DNA from: Planctomycetaceae bacterium
GTDB lineage: Bacteria > Planctomycetota > Planctomycetia > Planctomycetales > Planctomycetaceae
Direction: 5' to 3'
Assembly (NCBI GenBank): GCA_003503535.1
Contig: DOCI01000238.1
Coordinates: forward strand, 8,443-19,033
DNA: 10,591 nt
Part shown: positions 1 through 5,501 of the stretch, piece by piece
Numbering within the stretch: position 1 is the first letter of the stretch
Layout of the letters: each line of letters begins with the position of its first letter
Position numbers and translations under genes: made by a program
The notes under the pieces: generated by a model
What the model was told of the DNA's origin: nothing
What the model saw: only the letters and a program-made list of their open reading frames with translations
Database searches by the model: none

Positions 1-1
1 C

Positions 2-124
2 AGGATTATGCGATACAGGGCAAATCGTATGGGAGGTGGGCTTAGTTTTGAGGGATCGGAATTTGGCGGTACACTGGTTAAGTGCATAATTTCCGCAGAA
101 TCAATGAAAGATAAGAATGCATAA
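2..124 (+). CDS. Sensor histidine kinase, C-terminal end (partial, 5' truncated by window)
   Basis: Frame 2 is open from the first base to a TAA at 122-124 and encodes about 40 residues. The segment RIMRYRANRMGGGLSFEG followed shortly by a GGT motif and a hydrophobic strand (LVKCIIS) matches the end of the HATPase_c domain of NarX/DegS-type kinases, where the last glycine box (GG-L...GGT) closes the ATP pocket. Only this tail is visible, so sensor domains, the phospho-accepting His and membrane segments cannot be judged. The stop shares one base with the ATG of the downstream response regulator (TAATG). This suggests translational coupling and a cognate kinase-regulator pair. Family assignment is by motif recognition. 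The alternative, an unrelated GHKL ATPase, is less likely given the neighbour. Confidence 0.75.
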   Translation, partial: RIMRYRANRMGGGLSFEGSEFGGTLVKCIISAESMKDKNA

Positions 125-777
125 TGATGCATAAAAAGAAAATTGCAATAATTGACGATCATCCTGCCGTTCGAGACGGCCTGGCAACAAGAATTTCTCT
201 GGAAAATGATCTGGAGGTCTGTGGGGAGGCTGAAGATGTTGCAGATGGTCTGGAATTAATTATTCGGACTCAGCCTCATCTGGCCATTGTGGATATTTCA
301 CTGAAAACAGGAAACGGACTCGACCTTATTGAGAAAGCGAAAATGGAAAATGAGTTCGTTCGATTTCTCGTCTGGTCGATGTACGAGGAAGATCTGTATG
401 CAGATCGGGCCCTGCGTGCTGGTGCCCGGGGATACATTAATAAGCAGGCTGCGACCGATAAAATTATCGATGCCATTCGAGCCGTGCTCGATGACAAAAT
501 CTACCTTTCAACAGAAATGTCATCCGTATTGCTGCATCGTATCGTCATGGGGCAATCAGGCTTGCAAAGTCGACCGGAAGAAGCTTTGTCGAATCGAGAA
601 CTTCAGGTTTATGAGCAAATCGGTTTGGGGAAAACGACTTTACAGATCGCTGATGCCATGAATTTGAGTCCCAGTACGATTGAAACGTATCGTGCACGGA
701 TTAAACAAAAGCTCGACTGTCATTCCATGTCCGAGTTGATTCGCCAGGCTTCTCAATGGGTTTTGGAACGAACTTGA
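124..777 (+). CDS. NarL/FixJ (LuxR)-family response regulator
   Basis: This 217-residue protein has the normal length and layout of a NarL-type regulator. An N-terminal receiver domain (about residues 6-122) carries the acidic pair D11/D12, the predicted phospho-acceptor D57 (AIVDIS), S85 and the invariant-type lysine K107. After a linker, a C-terminal LuxR HTH (about 153-215) contains LSNREL, the helix around LQIADAMNLSPSTIETYR and the IKQKL turn. It should be phosphorylated by the kinase encoded just upstream and then bind DNA as a dimer to control transcription. The start ATG overlaps the kinase stop (TAATG); a second ATG follows at 127 and could also serve. Its targets are unknown. The stress and hydrogenase genes downstream are the obvious candidates, by context only. 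Confidence 0.93.
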   Translation: MMHKKKIAIIDDHPAVRDGLATRISLENDLEVCGEAEDVADGLELIIRTQPHLAIVDISLKTGNGLDLIEKAKMENEFVRFLVWSMYEEDLYADRALRAGARGYINKQAATDKIIDAIRAVLDDKIYLSTEMSSVLLHRIVMGQSGLQSRPEEALSNRELQVYEQIGLGKTTLQIADAMNLSPSTIETYRARIKQKLDCHSMSELIRQASQWVLERT

Positions 778-850
778 TTAAGACCGATCTGAGTAATCCT
801 GCAATGCTCTTGATCCACAGTTGACGTTGAGCCAGATGATAATGCTCGCC

Positions 851-950
851 TTGTGCGAACACAATTATCGATTTCTTCATCGCCATTGCTTGTGGCGAAT
901 TTCCCGACACACAGACGCCTGTTTCCAAGACAGCCAGAATTTCACTGGCT
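851..950 (+). other. Cluster of three small inverted repeats in the 778-1027 non-coding gap
   Basis: The 250 nt between the response regulator and the next start hold no convincing gene. They contain three short perfect inverted repeats: TTGTG/CACAA with a 4-nt loop (851-864), TCGCCA/TGGCGA with a 7-nt loop (880-898) and AGCCAG/CTGGCT with a 7-nt loop (932-950). None is followed by a T-run, so classic intrinsic terminators are unlikely. They might form a structured leader, a weak attenuator or protein-binding sites, or be chance. Only the repeats themselves are certain. Confidence 0.3.
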
Positions 951-1017
951 CGCTAACTTATAGTCAGTGAGGAATACTGCCGCTTCAAAAGAGCCGAAAC
1001 TGATCAATTTTAACAAT

Positions 1018-1022
1018 GAGGA
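1018..1022 (+). promoter_or_regulatory. Shine-Dalgarno site selecting the ATG at 1028
   Basis: GAGGA lies five bases before the ATG at 1028. The earlier in-frame ATG at 1016 has no purine-rich site upstream. This favours the shorter 94-residue BON-like product over a 98-residue form. Confidence 0.6.
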
Positions 1023-1027
1023 ATGTC

Positions 1028-1312
1028 ATGGAAGCATGGAGGAATCATTTCGACAAAAAAGAGTCTCTTTCGAACTGTGTTCCGGGGCATCGAGCAAACA
1101 GCGTACGCACTTTAATTGTTGGCGGACGAGAATTGAGTGTCCAGACACCTGAGGATTCACTCGACTTAACGGTCAGTGGCACGGTAAGCAGTTACTATCA
1201 AAAGCAAATGGCACTTAAGTTGATTTTTTTAGAAAATTCTCATCGAACCATTATCGATCGCATTGCAGTGGATCGGAAACCACCTGTGCTAAAAGGAGCC
1301 GGACATGAATAA
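1028..1312 (+). CDS. Small BON-like domain protein
   Basis: The product has 94 residues from the ATG at 1028, chosen for its SD. Residues about 46-83 (DLTVSGTVSSYYQKQMA..., then IIDRIAV) follow the BON-domain pattern: a beta strand, the G-V-S-Y turn, a helix with YYQKQMA, and a final strand. I recall similar SYYQKQ-bearing short BON proteins in planctomycetes. BON modules are thought to bind phospholipid or hydrophobic ligands, but no function is established for stand-alone short forms. No signal peptide or membrane segment is visible, so it is probably cytoplasmic. The usual glycine-valine turn before the last strand is replaced by NSHRTI, so the domain is divergent. The 3' end overlaps the hemerythrin-like gene by 8 nt, indicating co-transcription and coupling. 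Confidence 0.6.
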   Translation: MEAWRNHFDKKESLSNCVPGHRANSVRTLIVGGRELSVQTPEDSLDLTVSGTVSSYYQKQMALKLIFLENSHRTIIDRIAVDRKPPVLKGAGHE

Positions 1313-1763
1313 TAATCGTATTCAAGAGGAAGTCCCCCAATCATTTCACCACGAAGAAATTCATGAAGCCATCAACGAATTGAAAACATTCTGGGATGAG
1401 GTGAATCAGTACGGGCAAGGACCAAAGTATGAAGAGATGAGTCTAAAACTGTCTCAATTTCGAAGCTTACTCGCAAATCACTTTGTTGAGGAGCAATACT
1501 TTTTGCTATCATTAATCAAGCGAGGAGCTCGTATCAATCAGGCACAATATGGTCAGATTCTGGAGGAGCATACCGTTTTTCTGGAACGTCTGGCAGATGA
1601 TATCGAGCGTCTGGAATCGGGGACTCACCGATTCCGAAACTGGGCATCCGTCTGGGATGAGTTTGATGACATTATTGATCAAATTGCAGTACACGAAGTT
1701 GCAGAGCAGGACATGATTACCGCTGCTGTTGAATTTCAGGACGAACAAATTCAACAGCAATAA
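1305..1763 (+). CDS. Hemerythrin-like (HHE) domain protein
   Basis: This 152-residue, helix-rich protein shows spaced histidine and acidic residues typical of bacterial hemerythrin-like four-helix bundles: H16/H20 in helix 1 (FHHEEIHEAINEL), H59 with E63 in helix 2 (NHFVEEQYF), H89 (LEEHTVFLERL) and H130 with E134 (VHEVAEQD). These would hold a non-haem di-iron centre that binds O2 or related ligands, or serves iron/NO/redox handling. The last ligand fits HxxxE of the HHE family better than the HxxxxD of classical hemerythrin. No signal peptide is present, so a cytoplasmic location is expected. Translation is well supported: AAGGAG at 1293-1298, six bases before the ATG, which lies inside the end of the BON-like gene. 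Exact ligand assignment is by eye. Confidence 0.85.
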   Translation: MNNNRIQEEVPQSFHHEEIHEAINELKTFWDEVNQYGQGPKYEEMSLKLSQFRSLLANHFVEEQYFLLSLIKRGARINQAQYGQILEEHTVFLERLADDIERLESGTHRFRNWASVWDEFDDIIDQIAVHEVAEQDMITAAVEFQDEQIQQQ

Positions 1764-1822
1764 TAGCATTCGTCAACTCTGTTATTTGGAGATGAAAGTC
1801 GGTATTTCGTATTTTGCATAGC

Positions 1823-1849
1823 CGCTTAAGCGATTCCAGGCTGATCAGC
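1823..1849. promoter_or_regulatory. Two 10-bp perfect palindromes upstream of the first cytochrome gene
   Basis: CGCTTAAGCG (1823-1832) and GCTGATCAGC (1840-1849) are both perfect 10-bp palindromes, 7 bp apart, in the 162-nt gap between the hemerythrin-like gene and the cytochrome start at 1926. Such paired dyads can be operator half-site arrays. Here the two sequences differ, and no matching copies were noticed before the other genes. Regulatory function is a guess; the symmetry is directly visible. Confidence 0.3.
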
Positions 1850-1911
1850 TGTCGGAGAATTTATCCAGTGGGAATAAAAACTGGAACTGTAAAAACAAAT
1901 GTCAAATGTTC

Positions 1912-1918
1912 AAGGGAG
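1912..1918 (+). promoter_or_regulatory. Shine-Dalgarno site selecting the GTG start at 1926
   Basis: AAGGGAG ends seven bases before an in-frame GTG at 1926. The alternative ATG at 1899 is preceded only by an A-rich stretch without SD character. This favours the GTG start, which also places the basic n-region directly before the hydrophobic core of the signal peptide. Confidence 0.55.
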
Positions 1919-1925
1919 TAAAGCA

Positions 1926-2408
1926 GTGAGTAAATCCATTTGCGGTCGTCGTGTCCTGTTTCTTGCTGGTTTCACGGCTCTACTCTTATTGTGTACAACG
2001 ATCACGCATTGTGAAGAAAAGCCTCCTTCAGACAGACGAGAAACAAAATCCAATGAGGATAAAGCGGAACTGGCTGAAGAGGAACAGGAAAAAGAGCTTC
2101 ATCGATTTATGATTGCAAAATTGAAAGCCTCAGTCGATATTCTGGAAGGGCTCACGACCGAAAACTATCCACTCATAAAACATGGTGCCACGAAACTCAA
2201 CCAAATGAGCACGGCTGAAAAGTGGAGATATTCTAACGATCCTATTTACCGTCAGTTCAGTTCCGAATTCCAACGAACGACTCAGGATATGATTGAGGCT
2301 GCCAACGAAAAGAATCTAGATAAATCGACATTGAAATGGATGGACGTCACCGTGAAGTGCATTGAGTGTCATCGCCATGTTAGAGCCATGCTGATTGTCG
2401 CAGAGTAA
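1926..2408 (+). CDS. Exported class II-like c-type cytochrome, paralogue 1
   Basis: From the GTG at 1926 the product is 160 residues; an ATG at 1899 would add nine (numbering below uses the ATG form). A signal peptide is evident: basic CGRR, then a hydrophobic core about residues 19-35 (VLFLAGFTALLLLC). A charged, Glu/Lys-rich linker (about 39-67) leads to a helical domain with a single C-terminal haem motif CIECH (C154, C157, H158), the layout of class II cytochromes (c'/c556). M71, near the start of the first helix, is conserved in the paralogue and could be the sixth haem ligand. The protein should act in the periplasm as an electron carrier or gas/redox sensor; partner unknown. The protein encoded at 3039-3503 is a close paralogue (about 57 of 90 core positions identical by hand count). 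Confidence 0.75.
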   Translation: MSKSICGRRVLFLAGFTALLLLCTTITHCEEKPPSDRRETKSNEDKAELAEEEQEKELHRFMIAKLKASVDILEGLTTENYPLIKHGATKLNQMSTAEKWRYSNDPIYRQFSSEFQRTTQDMIEAANEKNLDKSTLKWMDVTVKCIECHRHVRAMLIVAE

Positions 2409-2525
2409 AGAGGCAGGATCATTGCATAAAGGAGTGGTCAGTATGTATTTCTGATTTTCGGAAATAAATAGTTCGCGTCCCGTCTGTTTGACAAGTTAAA
2501 AAGCAAGAGAGTCTTTCTGTTTAAA

Positions 2526-2969
2526 TCAATAGAGATAGGGCAGGAATCTCCATCGGGATTTTTTGAATTGTTCGTATTCCTGAAATCGTTCCTGCATGAA
2601 TATTTCTTCATGACGAGCTTTGAAATTCAAGACACTGACAAGAGCAAACCACATAAGCAGCCTCCAGTAAGGAGGTTCAAAACTTAAGGTGCTTCCGGTA
2701 AGAATTAACAGAGCGTTATACATCGGATGCAGAAAAATTCGATAAGGTCCATTCGTGACAAGTTTGGCATTTCGATGAGGAACTGGGCCTACTGAGAGGT
2801 TATGAAGTTTCATGATCGCAATTGACCAGAGGAAAAGTATGAAACCAGAAATCATGCCCAGTCCATTCCAGATTGTCAGTGTTGGCAACGGAGTCGACAA
2901 CACAATAACCGAGGACAAACCAAACTGCAGTATGACCAGCACATAAATTTTCCAATCCCAGTTTTTCAT
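2526..2969 (-). CDS. Membrane methyltransferase, isoprenylcysteine carboxyl methyltransferase/PEMT-like
   Basis: This 147-residue integral membrane protein lies on the minus strand between the two cytochrome genes. Hydrophobic segments lie at about residues 8-28, 36-54, 80-96 and 101-113. The C-terminal half has the ICMT/PEMT signature: LVTNGPYRIFLHPMYNALLIL, then E121/E122 (RHEEIFMQERF) and YEQFKKSRWRFLPYLY, regions that bind S-adenosylmethionine in this fold. Bacterial members are mostly of unknown substrate, and prenylated cysteine is not expected here. Lipid or small-molecule methylation at the inner membrane is possible. The start at 2969 lacks a clear SD. It is divergent from the second cytochrome across 69 nt and convergent with the first. 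It is the only minus-strand gene recognised and interrupts an otherwise co-oriented stress cluster. Confidence 0.85.
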   Translation of the reverse strand: MKNWDWKIYVLVILQFGLSSVIVLSTPLPTLTIWNGLGMISGFILFLWSIAIMKLHNLSVGPVPHRNAKLVTNGPYRIFLHPMYNALLILTGSTLSFEPPYWRLLMWFALVSVLNFKARHEEIFMQERFQEYEQFKKSRWRFLPYLY

Positions 2970-3038
2970 GTGTATTTACTATCTATTCAAATGGAATGCT
3001 TTACGACAATCTGAGCCCACACAAACAGGAGTAGAAAC
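2970..3038. promoter_or_regulatory. Divergent intergenic region between the methyltransferase and second cytochrome
   Basis: These 69 bases must hold any local promoter for the minus-strand methyltransferase gene and probably one for the plus-strand cytochrome gene. Reading the minus strand, TTGTCG and TAGATA are separated by 18 nt, a weak sigma70-like pair. The plus-strand gene has an SD, CAGGAG, eight bases before its ATG. No operator symmetry was seen. The promoter call is tentative. Confidence 0.3.
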
Positions 3039-3503
3039 ATGGTTCCAATACGCTCGCTGGCCGTTAACAGTCAATACGCATTGATCACACTTTGCGGACT
3101 GCTGATGGTATCTCCACTCCATTCCAGTGAACCTCTCAAGAAGACGAAAGAATCATCTGGTCTTCGTCCTTTGTCAGAAAACTCCTCAGATGAAGATGTA
3201 GAATTACGTCGAAGCTTCATGAGAGCGAAATTGAAAGCCTCGTCTGATATTTTAGAAGGACTCAGTAATGAGGATTTCCTTCTGATCGGCAGTGGAGCAG
3301 AGAAGTTATATAAAATGAGTACCGTCGAAAAATGGCTGTACTCAGATGATGAGGAATATCGCCAATATACGAATGAATTTCAACGCGACGCACTCGGATT
3401 GGTGGAAACGGCCAAAGAAGGCAAACTCGATAAATCGACACTGAAATGGATGGAGTTGACAATGAAGTGTATTGAATGCCATCGCCATATTCGTGAAAAC
3501 TAG
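3039..3503 (+). CDS. Exported class II-like c-type cytochrome, paralogue 2
   Basis: The product has 154 residues. An N-terminal signal peptide (hydrophobic about 13-26, ending near LHSSEP) is followed by a polar linker (30-55) and the same helical core as the protein encoded at 1926-2408. Shared blocks include AKLKAS, DILEGL, LDKSTLKWM and KCIECHRH. The haem-binding Cys pair is C144/C147 with proximal H148, five residues from the end of the haem motif to the C terminus. M61 matches M71 of the paralogue and is a candidate distal ligand. It is presumably periplasmic with one haem c. Signal peptide and linker are much less similar than the core, so the copies are not recent. The SD (CAGGAG) supports the start. 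The next gene, encoding a universal stress protein, follows after 55 nt. Confidence 0.78.
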   Translation: MVPIRSLAVNSQYALITLCGLLMVSPLHSSEPLKKTKESSGLRPLSENSSDEDVELRRSFMRAKLKASSDILEGLSNEDFLLIGSGAEKLYKMSTVEKWLYSDDEEYRQYTNEFQRDALGLVETAKEGKLDKSTLKWMELTMKCIECHRHIREN

Positions 3504-3558
3504 GCGATGAATCAATTGGTCAATCGTACCGAATACTGATGATGAAAGAATCCGAACA

Positions 3559-4431
3559 ATGAAATTCCTACTTGCTCACGATGGATCAGAGGCTGCTCTG
3601 GCGAATGAAGACTTTCTAATCAACATCACAGATTCAACCAGAGCGATCGCTGAAATCGTATGCGTCATCTATCCACCACATTATGGGAGTTTCGGTTACG
3701 AAAGCATGTTCATCGCCGCTGAAATGCATGAATCCATGCGGAAAGAGGCTGCTCTTGCTCTCGAGAATTCAACGACGAAATTTAATGAAGCCAATTGGCA
3801 ACAGAGCTCTCACCTCGTTGAAGGGCTGCCTGCTCAGGAAATCCTTGCCAATTCAAAAGCGTTAAACGCGGATGTGATTGTCGTCGGTTCGCTGCGTAAA
3901 TCTGGCTTTGAAAAATTTCTACTGGGGAGTGTATCCTCCAAAATTGTCAGGCATGCCGAATGTACGGTCATGATACATCGTGGTTCCACTCAACCTGCAG
4001 GAAAAAAACTGCGGATCCTGCTTGCTTATGATGGTTCTGACGACTCGAAAAAGGCTGTTGAGTTCCTGAAAAGTTATCCCTGGAAAAGTGAGATCGAAGT
4101 GCTGATCGTTCGCGTCATCGAACTGGTCGAAGCCTTCAATATGGATGCGATTCAACATTCCTCATCAAGCTGGGATGACGAAGTTCAAGCCAGTCAGCAG
4201 GCGATAGAATCTGTCAAAGTCGATTTAGAAGCAACGGCCGCTTCCGTGGAGACGCAACTTCATCAAAGCCAGAAAGTCGCAGAAGAATTGCTCCAGACCA
4301 GTGACGTCTGGAAGCCGGATCTGATTGTGATGGGACATCAGGGGCACGGGGCCGTAGCACAGTATCTACTCGGAAGTGTCGCGTATCGCGTCGCGGAACA
4401 TGCTCCCTGTTCTGTGATCATCGTCCGTTAA
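3559..4431 (+). CDS. Tandem-domain universal stress protein (UspA family), first copy
   Basis: The 290-residue protein contains two UspA domains. Domain 1 (about 1-140) begins MKFLLAHDGSE and domain 2 (about 150-290) begins RILLAYDGSD. Each has the Rossmann-like alpha/beta pattern and ends in the strand-helix-strand nucleotide loop. In domain 2 the ATP loop is the full G-2X-G-9X-G-S pattern (G259, G262, G272, S273). In domain 1 the second glycine is R113 (GSLR...LLGS, 110-124), so binding may be weakened. Such tandem Usps are soluble cytoplasmic proteins induced by starvation, hypoxia or oxidants, acting by ATP binding rather than known catalysis. The second Usp gene follows 49 nt downstream in the same orientation. 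SD before the ATG is weak (GAAAG). Confidence 0.93.
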   Translation: MKFLLAHDGSEAALANEDFLINITDSTRAIAEIVCVIYPPHYGSFGYESMFIAAEMHESMRKEAALALENSTTKFNEANWQQSSHLVEGLPAQEILANSKALNADVIVVGSLRKSGFEKFLLGSVSSKIVRHAECTVMIHRGSTQPAGKKLRILLAYDGSDDSKKAVEFLKSYPWKSEIEVLIVRVIELVEAFNMDAIQHSSSSWDDEVQASQQAIESVKVDLEATAASVETQLHQSQKVAEELLQTSDVWKPDLIVMGHQGHGAVAQYLLGSVAYRVAEHAPCSVIIVR

Positions 4432-4438
4432 TCCGGTG

Positions 4439-4460
4439 TGAGTTCTCCTTGTTAAACTCA
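4439..4460 (+). other. Small inverted repeat between the two Usp genes
   Basis: TGAGTT and AACTCA form a 6-bp inverted repeat around a 10-nt loop just after the first Usp stop. No T-run follows on the plus strand, so it is at best a weak processing or attenuation element. It may well be chance. Confidence 0.2.
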
Positions 4461-4480
4461 TACTCAAACTGGAAATATCC

Positions 4481-5314
4481 ATGAAGATTCTGCTTGCCTA
4501 CGATGGATCGGAACAGTCTAAAGCCGCAGGGAAGTTTCTGAAGAGATTCTTTTATCCTACGAGTGATCCCATTGAAATCGTTTGCGTGATTGATGCCCTG
4601 CGAGATCACAGTTGTCATGTATTATCAGATCTGCAGAACGAGGCTGACCTCAAGCTGGAAGCGATCCAAAGAGAATTCCAGGTTGAAGACTGGAGTGTGG
4701 AAACGAAGCGACCTGAAGGAGAGATATCCAAGACGCTGATTAAGGAAGCCGAGGTGAGAGGGGCCACACTTGTGGTCGCTGGAGACCGGGGCCTTGGCAA
4801 GATCGATTCTCTGCTGTTGGGAAATGTGTCCAGTCATCTTGTAAAGCAGGCAAACTGCTCGGTGCTGATCGCAAAGAAATTTCCTGAAGACGATTCCAGG
4901 GAAGTTGTGCGAATCCTGTTTCCCTACGATGGATCCCAAGCCGCAGAGTCTGCCGTGCAGTGGATTGAGTCGGCTAACTGGCGGATCCCCGTCGAGTTAA
5001 TGCTCCTCAATGTGATGGAGTCTCAGCCTGACCATATGAAAAAAATGGCGATAGCGAATGCCACCTATGGTGAACTCGACGCTTTAAGGATACGGCTCAA
5101 CAAAGAAATGACAACCAAATTACGTCGTGTAGAAACGGAAGTAATTGAAGACGACAATATTGATAAAACCATCCTGAATGCGGCAGTGACCTGGAGCGCC
5201 GATTTAATTTTGCTTGGCCATCAGGGACATAATAAGTTAATCGAACATATGCTCGGTAGCACAGCTTATCATATCGCCGAACATGCATCCTGTTCCGTGT
5301 TAGTGATCAGGTGA
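4481..5314 (+). CDS. Tandem-domain universal stress protein (UspA family), second copy
   Basis: This 277-residue protein has the same two-domain plan as the Usp encoded at 3559-4431: domain 1 from MKILLAYDGSE and domain 2 from about residue 142 (VRILFPYDGSQ). The domain 2 nucleotide loop is canonical (G246, G249, G259, S260). Domain 1 has G101, G104, G114 followed by N115 instead of Ser/Thr, a milder deviation than in the first copy. Both proteins share the opening MK-LLA-DGSE and the ending AEHA-CSV-(I/V)IVR pattern, so they are paralogues. They may form homo- or heterodimers in the cytoplasm. No direct catalytic role is implied. SD is weak. A 187-nt non-coding stretch follows. Confidence 0.93.
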   Translation: MKILLAYDGSEQSKAAGKFLKRFFYPTSDPIEIVCVIDALRDHSCHVLSDLQNEADLKLEAIQREFQVEDWSVETKRPEGEISKTLIKEAEVRGATLVVAGDRGLGKIDSLLLGNVSSHLVKQANCSVLIAKKFPEDDSREVVRILFPYDGSQAAESAVQWIESANWRIPVELMLLNVMESQPDHMKKMAIANATYGELDALRIRLNKEMTTKLRRVETEVIEDDNIDKTILNAAVTWSADLILLGHQGHNKLIEHMLGSTAYHIAEHASCSVLVIR

Positions 5315-5501
5315 ATGTTGAAGTTCTATAGCCGTTTCCATGAATGTGCAGCGGGTGATTGACTGGAAAAATAGGACTCAAACCATCAAAAAGCCACTCC
5401 AGTAAACTGCAAACTGCAGTAATGATACTGTCTCAAAAAGATGAAACGCGGTTGATTGTAAAGTGAAAGCTAAGAAATGACACGCTGTTTGACAGGAATG
5501 A
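5315..5501 (+). promoter_or_regulatory. Upstream region of the cNMP-domain/hydrogenase genes
   Basis: These 187 non-coding bases are the most likely place for the main promoter of the cNMP-domain protein and hydrogenase genes. Visible elements are the tandem direct repeat AAACTGC (5404-5410, 5411-5417), the 8-bp palindrome ACTGCAGT (5413-5420) and CAGTA/TACTG around four bases just after it. No confident -35/-10 pair or sigma54 site was found. The regulatory role rests on position and repeats only. Confidence 0.35.

Noticed and set aside
701..928. Minus-strand 75-codon frame across the end of the response regulator and the following gap
   Set aside because: The product has no recognisable motif and half of it is antisense to the regulator's HTH. 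No supporting SD or neighbour was seen.
1209..1224. Sigma54-like TGGCAC...TTGAT element upstream of the hemerythrin-like gene
   Set aside because: The -12 element lacks the essential GC (TTGAT instead of TTGCA/T) and the site lies inside the BON-like coding region. A single imperfect match is not convincing.
2409..2525. Expected bidirectional terminator between the convergent cytochrome and methyltransferase genes
   Set aside because: No stable GC-rich stem followed by a T-run was found by eye on either strand, so no terminator is annotated.
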